From: an uncultured Atopobiaceae bacterium
GTDB taxonomy: Bacteria; Actinomycetota; Coriobacteriia; Coriobacteriales; Atopobiaceae
DNA: 58,429 nucleotides
Assembly: GCA_944321515.1 (NCBI GenBank)
Contig: CALULO010000010.1
Span: 1-58,429 of the forward strand
Direction: 5' to 3'
Shown here: positions 52,201 to 58,429 of the stretch, in pieces
Layout: each line of letters begins with the position of its first letter
Position numbering within the stretch: position 1 is the stretch's first letter
Position numbers and translations under genes: made by a program
The notes under the pieces: generated by a model
Told to the model about the DNA's origin: nothing
The model's input: the letters and a program-made list of their open reading frames with translations, nothing else
Database searches by the model: none

Positions 52201-52815
52201 CTAGCCCGCGATGATTCCGTCTGGGTAGCTCAGGCGGTAGCCCTGGTAGGCGGCGAGCACGCGCTCGAGGTAGGCGCGCGTCTCGGCGTACTCGATGCCC
52301 TCCGGGATGGTCCCCCCGTCGGCCAGCCACCCCTGGACCGCGCCGATTCCCGCGTTGTAGGCAGCGATGACCTCCTCCTCGGAGGAGAGGTGCTCCTGGA
52401 GGTAGCCCAGGTAGGCGCATCCGTACTCTATGTTGACCTCGGGGTCCTCCAGGTCGGCGGGGTCGTAGGCGGCCCCGTCCACCACGCCCAGCTCGACGAG
52501 GCTCGTCACGGTGTCGGGCATAACCTGCATGAGCCCCACCGCCCCCGCGGCAGAGAGCGCCGCCTCGTCCCAGCCAGACTCGCACTCGATCACCGCGCAG
52601 ACGAGGTATGGGTCGACCCCGTGGCGCTTCGCGGACCCCTGCACCGTCTCGGCGTAGTGCACGGGGTAGAAGAGCTCGTGCGTGAGGGACGTAGACGTCC
52701 CGCAGAGAAAGGCGCAGGCTGCAAGCGTGACGACGAGCGCCACGACCGGAAGCACCCTGAACCAGCGGGCAAAGCGCGTGGCGGAGCCGCCCCTACGCCC
52801 TCGCGACGCCGCCAT
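52201..52815 (-). CDS. SLT-type lytic transglycosylase
   Basis: A 204-aa cell-wall enzyme. N-terminal membrane anchor or signal (VLPVVALVVTLAACAFLC, with a possible lipobox LAAC), then a Slt-like domain: catalytic Glu in VIECESGWDEAALS, GAVGLMQVMPDT, VNIEYGCAYLGYL and AYNAGIGAVQGWL. It cleaves glycan strands to 1,6-anhydro ends. The ATG at 52815 overlaps the end of coaE by 23 nt; a GTG at 52827 is an alternative. Confidence 0.88.
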   Translation of the reverse strand: MAASRGRRGGSATRFARWFRVLPVVALVVTLAACAFLCGTSTSLTHELFYPVHYAETVQGSAKRHGVDPYLVCAVIECESGWDEAALSAAGAVGLMQVMPDTVTSLVELGVVDGAAYDPADLEDPEVNIEYGCAYLGYLQEHLSSEEEVIAAYNAGIGAVQGWLADGGTIPEGIEYAETRAYLERVLAAYQGYRLSYPDGIIAG

Positions 52816-53473
52816 GTGCGCCACCACGAGGCGCGGGCGCCCAGCCGGCCTCCGCGCGCTCTTTCCACCAGTCGCGAACCTGCTGCTCGAAGACGTCCAT
52901 GGTGCGTATGTTGTTGAACACGTAGCTGCTGTGCGCCTGGATGTAGCGGTCCGAGGGCTGCTTCTCGCGACGGCGGTCGAAGTCGGCGGGAGTCATGCCG
53001 CGCTGGATGGCGCGGGCGCGGCGGGCCGGGATCGGGCAGACCACGCCTACGATCTCGTCGGCCATGTTAAAGGAGCCGCGCATGCGGTCGAGCAGCGGAA
53101 TCTGCACCACAACGACCTTCTCGGCGGCCTCCGGGTCCTTCTCGCGCTCGGCGGCCTCCTCATCGCGGAGCTTGGAGATGCTCATGCGGAGCAGGTCGTC
53201 GATCACGGGCAGCTCGATCTCCTCGAGCGTGACGGCACGCTCCTCGGAGGAGAAGGCGCGTGCGGCGAGCTTCTCGCGGTCAACCAGGCCGTTCGGGCGC
53301 AGCACGTCTGCCCCGAACTCCTCCACGATCTTCGGGATGATGGGAGACCACGGAGCGAGGGCCTGACGAGAGAGGTCATCCAGGTCGATGACCTCGGCGC
53401 CGCACTCCTTCATGACGCGTGCGACGGTGGACTTGCCAGAGGCGATTCCCCCGGCCAGATAGATGACATGCAT
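52793..53473 (-). CDS. coaE: Dephospho-CoA kinase
   Basis: A 226-aa P-loop kinase for the last step of CoA synthesis. Walker A GGIASGKST, the substrate region IDLDDLSRQAL, and lid-type RAIQRGM and DFDRRREKQPSD. The C-terminal tail (from about 205) is Gly/Ala-rich and reads into the transglycosylase start. ATG at 53473 has GGGGAGG. Confidence 0.92.
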   Translation of the reverse strand: MHVIYLAGGIASGKSTVARVMKECGAEVIDLDDLSRQALAPWSPIIPKIVEEFGADVLRPNGLVDREKLAARAFSSEERAVTLEEIELPVIDDLLRMSISKLRDEEAAEREKDPEAAEKVVVVQIPLLDRMRGSFNMADEIVGVVCPIPARRARAIQRGMTPADFDRRREKQPSDRYIQAHSSYVFNNIRTMDVFEQQVRDWWKERAEAGWAPAPRGGAHGGVARA

Positions 53474-53583
53474 GGCGCCTCCCCGGCGTTTCGGTTACGG
53501 CCTCCTATCATCGCACAAGCGGGCGCCTCGCGCGGCATCGCCACAGGCAAGCGCCGAACGGCGTCACGTCCGGGGACGGCACC

Positions 53584-54222
53584 TCATGCCGGGAGGCACC
53601 GTCCGCCCTCCACGTGCCAGAGCCTCACGTCCCCGAGGAGGTCGACCTCCCGGCTGTCATGCGTGACCCAGAGGGTCGTCCGTCCCGCGAGCAGGGGTCG
53701 CACGTAGTCCATGACGCGAGCCACCGTCCCCTCGTCCATCCCCTTGAGCGGCTCGTCGAAGAGCAGGGCGTCGGCGTCCGCGAGGACGCAGCGCAGGATG
53801 GCCACGCGCCGGCGCTGGCCGCCGGAGAGCTCCCGGACCGGTCGGGAGTCCACGGGCAGGCCCGCGGCGGCGAGCGCCTCGCGCTCGCGGGCGAGAAACG
53901 CCTCGAGCTCCCGCCCGCGAAGCCGGGCGTGCGGAAGCCTCACGTTGGCCGTGGCGGTGAGGTTGTCAAGCAGGCGGTCCTCCTGGAAGGTCATCGACAG
54001 CCGCAGACCCTCGGCGCGCACGACCTCGCCGGCGTCCGGTCGCTCGAGCCCCGCGAGCAGCCGGAGCAGCGTGGTCTTGCCGGCGCCCGAGGGGCCCGTG
54101 AGCACGTGCACCCTGCCAGCCGCGAAGCGTGCGCTCGCCCCCGCGAGCACGCGGATCCCCCCGAAGTCCTTCTCGACGTCTCGCAGCTCGAAGGCCGCGG
54201 CGCCGGCACCTCCCACGCTCAT
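53584..54222 (-). CDS. NitT/TauT-type ABC transporter ATPase
   Basis: A 212-aa ATP-binding subunit: Walker A GPSGAGKTT, Q-loop MTFQEDRLL, signature ELSGGQRRRVAI, Walker B ALLFDEPLKGMD, H-loop VTHDSREV. It is slightly shorter than SsuB/TauB. The ATG overlaps the permease stop (ATGA) with GGGAGG upstream. It drives uptake with the permease and binding protein encoded just before it. Confidence 0.92.
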   Translation of the reverse strand: MSVGGAGAAAFELRDVEKDFGGIRVLAGASARFAAGRVHVLTGPSGAGKTTLLRLLAGLERPDAGEVVRAEGLRLSMTFQEDRLLDNLTATANVRLPHARLRGRELEAFLAREREALAAAGLPVDSRPVRELSGGQRRRVAILRCVLADADALLFDEPLKGMDEGTVARVMDYVRPLLAGRTTLWVTHDSREVDLLGDVRLWHVEGGRCLPA

Positions 54223-55019
54223 GGTCGAGCCTCCCAGCGCGTCTCGGCCCAGTCCAGGGCCCGGCCCACGAGCGCCTCGAGGCAGACGGACACCACGACG
54301 ATGGCGACCGTCCATGCAAAGAGGCTCGGCGTGTCCAGGTAGACCTTGGCGTCGTAGAGGTGCTCGCCCACGGTGAGGTCCGGAAGGCCGATCACCTCCG
54401 CGGCGATGCCCGCCTTCCACGACATGCCGAGCGCCAGCGAGAAGGCGGCGCGGAAGTACGGGAGCACCTGTGACGCGTAGACCAGCCTAACCCGGTCCCA
54501 CGTGCGCAGGCCAAAGACCCGGGCCATCTCGAGCAGCTGCGGGTCGGTCTGGCGTATCCCCTCGAGGACGTTGGTGTAGACGATGGGCAGGGCCATGAGG
54601 AACGCGATCACCAGGGAGAGCCAGCGGGAGGAGACCCACAGCAGGACGAGGATCACGAACGACGCCACCGGCACCGCCTTTATCGCCCCCATGGCCGGGG
54701 CGAGGAGCTCGCGGACCGCCGATATGCGGCTGGACAGCGCCGCGAGCAGCGTGCCGAGCGCCACGGCGGCGAGCAGCCCGGCGAGCACGCGCCCCAGAGA
54801 GACGCCGACCGAGGCCCAGAACTCCCCCGTGAGCGCAAGCGCGCCCAGGCGGGCGAGCACCTCGAGCGGGCCCACCAGCACGATTCGCGCCCCCACGGCC
54901 CAGGCGAGCAGCTGCCACGCCACGAGCCACGCGCACACGGCAAGCGCCCGGATGCCCCACGTCGCAAGACGAGGGCGCCCGGGCGCGTCAGGCCTGCGGC
55001 TGTCCGGCCGGCCGGTCAA
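54219..55019 (-). CDS. NitT/TauT-type ABC permease
   Basis: A 266-aa SsuC/TauC-like membrane protein with about six helices, the family stretch PAMGAIKAVPVASFVILVLL, and the EAA loop ALPIVYTNVLEGIRQTDPQL...RVFGLRTWDRVRLV. The N-terminus is Arg/Pro-rich. It starts seven bases after the binding-protein stop and overlaps the ATPase gene by 4 nt. Confidence 0.92.
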   Translation of the reverse strand: MTGRPDSRRPDAPGRPRLATWGIRALAVCAWLVAWQLLAWAVGARIVLVGPLEVLARLGALALTGEFWASVGVSLGRVLAGLLAAVALGTLLAALSSRISAVRELLAPAMGAIKAVPVASFVILVLLWVSSRWLSLVIAFLMALPIVYTNVLEGIRQTDPQLLEMARVFGLRTWDRVRLVYASQVLPYFRAAFSLALGMSWKAGIAAEVIGLPDLTVGEHLYDAKVYLDTPSLFAWTVAIVVVSVCLEALVGRALDWAETRWEARP

Positions 55020-55025
55020 GCGCGC

Positions 55026-56072
55026 CTATGCCCCGTAGTAGAAGTCGTCGCCAGGAAGCGCCCCGCCCACGGCCTCGGCGTTCTGGTCCGCGAGGACCGC
55101 GAGGTAGCCCGAGAGCTGCTCCTTCATGTCCTCGCCGGTGACGCACACGATGTTGCACTCGGGGAGGGCCTTCTCCGCCACCTCTGCGGTCACGATGTCG
55201 TAGCTGCCCACGAGCTGTGCCGCCTCGTCCACGTTGTCGTTGACGAAGTCCACCGACTCAGCGTAGTGGCCAAGGAACGCGTCGACGGCGGCGGGGTTCT
55301 CGTCCGCAAAGGCCGAGCGCACCACGGCCACGCCCGTGATCATGGAGCTCTGGTCGTCGCCGGACTGCACCGCGTCCCACTCCTCGGTGAGGTCGAGCGC
55401 CACGCGGATCTTGTCGTTCTTCATCTGGGCGGTGGTCACAAAGGGCTGGGGCAGCATCGCGACGCCGTTGGGGTCCGCCATGAGCTGCGCGAGGGCCTCG
55501 GAGTGCTCGCTCGCCCACTCCACCTGGACGTCCTCGCCGATGGTGAGGCCGTTCTTCTCCAGGATGTAGGCAAGGCCGTACTCGGGCGTGGAGCCCTTGC
55601 CGGAGGCGTAGATGGTCTTGCCGGCGAGGTCGGCCACGCTCTGCACGGAGTCGCCCTGCTCCACGATGTAGAGCACGCCGAGCGTGTTGATGGCGATCAC
55701 GCGAACGCCGCCCTCGGTGCGGTTGTAGAGCACGGAGGCGAGGTTTGCGGGCACCGCGGCGATGTCGACCTCCTCCTGGGCGATGAGCGGGGTCACCTCG
55801 TCGGCGGAGGCGTAGATGTCGAAGGTGTAGTCGTTGTCGGCCACGTTGCCGGCCTCAGCCTCGCTCATGAAGCGCACCAGGCCCATGGCCGTGGGGCCCT
55901 TGAGGGCCGCGGTGCGCACGGCGACGGGCTCGGCGGCCTGCTCGCCCTCGTCCGCGGCGTCGTCAGCCGGCGCGGCGGTGGTGTCCGTCGAGGCCCCGTT
56001 GTCGCAGGCAGCAAGCGCAAGAGCGGCGGCCGTACCACCGGCGACCTGCAGGAACCCTCTTCTGTCGAGCAT
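55026..56072 (-). CDS. NitT/TauT-type substrate-binding lipoprotein with Tat signal
   Basis: A 348-aa SsuA/THI5-like binding protein. The N-terminus has RR (DRRGFLQ) and a lipobox (LAAC, Cys about 23), then an Asp/Glu/Ala-rich tether. The core has GPTAMGLVRFMSEAEAG and two-lobe features (EEVDIAAVPANLASVLYN, ASGKGSTPEYGLAYIL). Ligands of this group include sulfonates, nitrate and pyrimidine or cobalamin-related compounds; none can be assigned. The leader holds a long hairpin ending five bases before the ATG. Confidence 0.88.
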   Translation of the reverse strand: MLDRRGFLQVAGGTAAALALAACDNGASTDTTAAPADDAADEGEQAAEPVAVRTAALKGPTAMGLVRFMSEAEAGNVADNDYTFDIYASADEVTPLIAQEEVDIAAVPANLASVLYNRTEGGVRVIAINTLGVLYIVEQGDSVQSVADLAGKTIYASGKGSTPEYGLAYILEKNGLTIGEDVQVEWASEHSEALAQLMADPNGVAMLPQPFVTTAQMKNDKIRVALDLTEEWDAVQSGDDQSSMITGVAVVRSAFADENPAAVDAFLGHYAESVDFVNDNVDEAAQLVGSYDIVTAEVAEKALPECNIVCVTGEDMKEQLSGYLAVLADQNAEAVGGALPGDDFYYGA

Positions 56073-56076
56073 AAAA

Positions 56077-56129
56077 GAACCTCCCCGTGTTCGTTGTTCA
56101 GACTTGTCAACGATAGCACGGTGAGGTTC
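56077..56129 (-). promoter_or_regulatory. Long leader hairpin covering the SD of the binding-protein gene
   Basis: The 13-nt arms 56077-56089 and 56117-56129 pair with one mismatch; inside, TCGTTG (56091-56096) pairs with CAACGA (56108-56113). The SD GGGGAGG of the lipoprotein gene lies in one arm, so the fold would hide it. A perfect TTGACA lies in the loop side (minus strand, about 56111-56106) but has no -10. Confidence 0.5.
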
Positions 56130-56204
56130 TTCTCGCCGATGTATTGGGCGGGCGGTAGGGAACGGTGCGGAATCGTTCCGGAGCCCTGAGGCGATCCCGG
56201 AGCC

Positions 56205-56615
56205 CTAGGACCTGACCTCGAACTTCGTGCCGCACTTGGGGCAGGTCACGCGGAGCTTGCCCTTGCCGCGCGGCACGCGGACCCTCTGCTTGCAGGAGGT
56301 GCAGCGCGCGTGCTTGTAGGTACGCAGCTCGGACCACGCGGCGCGCGGGTTCTGGAGCCACGGGCGCGCCGGGCCGAGCGCCTTGAGGAAGGCCTCGTTC
56401 TCCCGGGCGCGGCTTCCGAGGTTCTTGGACTGGATGCGGAACATCGCGTAGACCACCAGCAGGAGCGCGAGCCAGCTGAGCCAGCTCACCCGCAGGAAGA
56501 CGTTGACCAGGAGCACCACTATGGCGAGGTCGACGCAGAACACGGCCAGGTCGTCCGGCCCCTGCCTCCCCCGGAGCCACTCCGCCACCTTGCGCTGCCA
56601 GTCCCCTGCCGCCAT
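56205..56615 (-). CDS. Small membrane protein with C-terminal zinc ribbon
   Basis: A 136-aa protein. Two closely spaced hydrophobic helices (about residues 24-58) form a membrane hairpin; the C-terminus has two CxxC pairs (CTSCKQRVRVP...CPKCGTKFEV), a rubredoxin/zinc-ribbon-like knuckle on the cytoplasmic side. The family is unknown to me. It stands alone between the ABC importer and the M42 peptidase. The start has GAGAGGAAAG. Confidence 0.72.
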   Translation of the reverse strand: MAAGDWQRKVAEWLRGRQGPDDLAVFCVDLAIVVLLVNVFLRVSWLSWLALLLVVYAMFRIQSKNLGSRARENEAFLKALGPARPWLQNPRAAWSELRTYKHARCTSCKQRVRVPRGKGKLRVTCPKCGTKFEVRS

Positions 56616-57016
56616 CTTCTTTCCTCTCGTCCCTTCGAACCGTCCTGTCCGAGCGCACGCGCTCAGTCACCCCGTTTTGATACCCGTTTGCAGGGTTACG
56701 TACACCCGAGGCCGTGACATGTACGCAGTTTCATCATTTGTTTGGTACCAAGCGATTGCGTTTTCGCAGCTAGAAGAGCTGTCGAGAAGAACCGGGCACT
56801 CGGGGCAGTGTACGTACCCCAAGGCGGCAGTGTACATACCCTCAGAGGGAGCGCAACCGGTCCGGGCGCGGGGTTCCGTCCGGGCGCGCGCCCGCGGCGC
56901 TAGGCCGGGACGGTCAGGCCGAGCCGCGCCCGCCAGGCCGCGCCAACTCGTCCCCAACGCAAAGGGCCGGCCGCCCAGAAGGGACGACCGGCCCTGTCGC
57001 AGGTTCTTCTCGCCTG
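56616..57016. other. 400-nt intergenic region with clustered GTAC motifs
   Basis: There is no convincing gene. An AT-richer core (about 56680-56790) holds the palindrome TTGGTACCAA (56743-56752 area) and AGCT-CTTCT-AGCT. TGTACRTA-like motifs occur at 56695-56707, 56718-56727, 56805-56820 and 56827-56842, the last two as a direct repeat with 22-bp period. A terminator for the peptidase gene is at 56961-56995. Confidence 0.6.
56961..56995 (-). terminator. Terminator-like hairpin after the M42 peptidase gene
   Basis: The 11-nt arms AGGGCCGGCCG (56963-56973) and CGACCGGCCCT (56985-56995) pair with one mismatch; on the minus strand TTTGCGTT follows. It lies 22 nt past the peptidase stop. Confidence 0.6.
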
Positions 57017-58072
57017 CTAGCGACCCTCGCCCATCACGTAGGCGCGGGCAAGCTTCTCGGTCTCGACGATGGCGTCCATGTGGCAGCGCTCGCGGCCGTG
57101 CGTGTTGAGGCAGGCCATGCCGAAGGCGGCGGCGCGCAGGTCGTTGGTGTGGACGTAGGCGCCGTTGGCGTCGGTCGAGTAGTGGAAGCACACCTGGGTG
57201 TTCCAGCGGCCCTCGGTGCAGGCCTTCTCGGCGCAGGCGATGAGCGTGTTGGTGAGGTCCCAGTCGTAGGGGCCCTTGGCGTCGGAGCAGATCACGCCGA
57301 CGCTGTGCTCGTCGGAGCCCGCGTAGTCGGGCCCGATGAGGGTGATGTCGCAGGCGACGTACTCGCTCACCTCGGACGGCACCCAGGACGCGCCGTGGCC
57401 GATCTCCTCGTAGATGGGGAAGGCGAACAGCGTGTCGTACGCGGGGGCCTCGCCCGTCTCCTTGAGCCAGCGGAGGGTGTCGAGGAGGGCGGCGACGGCG
57501 GCCTTGTCGTCGATGTGACGGCTCACGACGTAGCCGTTGTCAAAGGACTCGAAGTGGGGGTCGATGCCGATGATCGCACCCTCGGTCACGCCGAGCGCGC
57601 GGGCGTCGTCCGGGCAGGAGACGTCGGCGATGAGGCTCACGGACATGGTGTCCTCGGTGCGCGCGTCGGTCTTGGTCTCGGCCCACACGTGGACGGAGTG
57701 GTGGTTGCAGATGACCTGGCCGGCCACGGTGCGGCCGTCACGGCAGTGGACGAGGCAGGTCTCGCCCTCGATGCTCGCGTAGTTGATGCCGCCGAGCTGG
57801 CGGACGCGCAGGGTGCCGTCGTCGTTGAAGCCGCGGACGACGAGGCCGATGGTGTCGAGGTGCGCGCCGATGCAGACGGTCTTGGACGAGTCGCGGCCGG
57901 GCACGCGGACGTAGGCCGTGGCCTTGTTGTCGACGGTCATCTCATAGCCCATCTCGGCGAGCGTCTCACGCAGCCAGGCGTGGATCTCGGGGTAGTAGCC
58001 CACCGGGCTCTCGACCTCGACGCACTCGTGAAGGGTGTCGAGCAGGTACTGTGGATCGATCTCGTAGCTCAT
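57017..58072 (-). CDS. M42-family metallopeptidase
   Basis: A 351-aa dinuclear metal aminopeptidase of the glutamyl aminopeptidase/FrvX group. Likely metal ligands: His in GAHLDT, the bridging Asp in RHIDDKAAV, the catalytic Glu pair in YEEIGHGAS, then Asp in GPDYAG and His in YSTDANGAYVHTND. The apical-domain insertion is present. It probably trims peptides in the cytosol as a large oligomer. The start has GGAGAGG; a small GGCGCCCC hairpin (58089-58107) and a -10 TAGAAT (58131-58126) lie upstream. Confidence 0.9.
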   Translation of the reverse strand: MSYEIDPQYLLDTLHECVEVESPVGYYPEIHAWLRETLAEMGYEMTVDNKATAYVRVPGRDSSKTVCIGAHLDTIGLVVRGFNDDGTLRVRQLGGINYASIEGETCLVHCRDGRTVAGQVICNHHSVHVWAETKTDARTEDTMSVSLIADVSCPDDARALGVTEGAIIGIDPHFESFDNGYVVSRHIDDKAAVAALLDTLRWLKETGEAPAYDTLFAFPIYEEIGHGASWVPSEVSEYVACDITLIGPDYAGSDEHSVGVICSDAKGPYDWDLTNTLIACAEKACTEGRWNTQVCFHYSTDANGAYVHTNDLRAAAFGMACLNTHGRERCHMDAIVETEKLARAYVMGEGR

Positions 58073-58125
58073 GCCTCTCCTTCCTCGGGGCGCCCCTTGG
58101 GGGCGCCTCCTCTTCTCGGCCCGTT

Positions 58126-58131
58126 ATTCTA
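58126..58131 (-). promoter_or_regulatory. -10 element of the M42 peptidase gene
   Basis: Minus-strand TAGAAT (58131-58126), about 55 nt before the ATG; -35 weak. A leader hairpin GGCGCCCC/GGGGCGCC (58089-58107) lies between it and the ribosome site. Confidence 0.4.
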
Positions 58132-58185
58132 CGCCTGGCTCCGGCAACGGGGGCACGCCCACCCCTCGGTTAACCTCCCCGACAC

Positions 58186-58374
58186 GTGGGACGAGGGGGA
58201 CGGAGGTTTTCGTCCCACTGTGACGGGGACGGGTGTGGCGAAACGCGTACCGCGACGGTCGGGCCGTTTCGTCCCACTGTGACGGGGAGCGGGGCCTCCG
58301 CCCCGCCGAGCGGAGCGCGGGGGCGGGGCGGGCGCGGCAAGTGGGACGAAAACCTCCGTCCCCCTCGTCCCACT
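58186..58374. repeat. Intergenic inverted-repeat element with 33-bp arms
   Basis: The left arm 58186-58218 and right arm 58341-58373 are exact reverse complements (33 of 33). Each arm is itself bounded by GTGGGACGA/TCGTCCCAC. A 22-nt sequence (TTTCGTCCCACTGTGACGGGGA) is repeated directly at 58208-58229 and 58267-58288. The centre is a GC-rich stem (GCGGGGCC...). There is no ORF with family features, so this is not an IS. It ends against the stop codon of the last gene. Confidence 0.85.
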
Positions 58375-58429
58375 TAGGCCTGGGGCTGGGCGTAGATGGC
58401 CACGAGGTCCTGCAGGATGTCGACCATGC
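58374..58429 (-). CDS. C-terminal end of an unidentified gene (cut by window edge)
   Basis: A minus-strand reading frame ends with TAA (58376-58374) directly next to the inverted-repeat element. The last visible residues read MVDILQDLVAIYAQPQA. An in-frame ATG at 58425-58427 is probably internal. Too little is visible to name a family. The call rests on the open frame and sense-like composition only. Confidence 0.4.
   Translation of the reverse strand, partial: MVDILQDLVAIYAQPQA

Noticed and set aside
56077..56129. TPP or other known riboswitch before the NitT/TauT importer
   Set aside because: No CUGAGA core or other diagnostic sequence of known classes; only a simple two-stage hairpin is present.
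56667..56837. A 56-residue minus-strand frame with a CPEC motif
   Set aside because: GAGGG is only one base from the ATG, which is too close for an SD; the frame consists largely of the GTAC-rich repeats, and no second CxxC completes a zinc site.
58186..58374. CRISPR array or IS element at the right end
   Set aside because: The repeats are inverted and unevenly spaced with no unique spacers of equal length, and there is no transposase frame.

Overview
The window is a GC-rich, gene-dense chromosomal segment, mostly read on the minus strand. No transposase, integrase, phage gene, plasmid gene or CRISPR array is visible. Gene content fits an anaerobic actinobacterium of the class Coriobacteriia, most likely Atopobiaceae (Olsenella-like). 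The pointers are the string rapZ-whiA-gap-pgk-tpiA-secG with uvrC nearby, a HisZ-dependent short HisG, a D-aspartate-ligase-like ATP-grasp enzyme, and Tat-type lipoprotein binding proteins. The genus is an inference from gene content; no 16S rRNA is present.

Layout. 1-3.5 kb: tRNA-Gly, a STAS/anti-sigma-kinase fusion with its PP2C phosphatase, and tRNA-Leu. 3.6-9.2 kb: secG, tpiA, pgk, gap, whiA, rapZ. 9.3-19.1 kb: a sialic acid uptake and catabolism operon (binding protein, permease, permease-ATPase fusion, ATPase, nanA, nanK, nanE, Gfo/Idh oxidoreductase). It sits between rapZ and uvrC, which are normally close neighbours in actinobacteria, and yvcK is missing from the same string. 19.1-22.5 kb: uvrC and an ATP-grasp ligase. 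22.5-33.9 kb: histidine biosynthesis, interrupted between hisF and hisI by an ECF sigma/anti-sigma pair and a flavoprotein; the first gene is a HisZ-HisG fusion. 34.2-37.2 kb: a hypothetical protein, MurJ and YbaK. 37.2-41.8 kb: uvrA, an MBL-fold hydrolase and a YhcH/NanQ-type sialic acid anomerase. 41.9-45.7 kb: plus-strand Mrp ATPase and two flavoproteins. 45.9-52.2 kb: an orphan PTS IIB, a Mbeg1-like hydrolase, uvrB and a divergent TPR membrane protein. 52.2-58.4 kb: lytic transglycosylase, coaE, a NitT/TauT-type ABC importer, a zinc-ribbon membrane protein, an M42 peptidase, and an intergenic inverted-repeat element before a gene cut by the window edge.

How it works together. All three excision-repair genes lie within 31 kb. 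uvrA and uvrB carry LexA-like boxes; uvrC instead appears to start from a leaderless promoter. The nan operon has a clear promoter (TTGAAC-17-TATATA) flanked by two GTTAAC sites, and NanQ, 22 kb away, probably supplies the correct sialic acid anomer. The ECF sigma factor has a sigma-W-like promoter directly upstream, consistent with autoregulation. The observations most worth following up are the HisZ-HisG fusion, the nan island with its Gfo/Idh enzyme, the LexA box shared by uvrB and the divergent TPR protein, and two intergenic palindromic repeat elements, one of which supplies the C-terminus of HisC.
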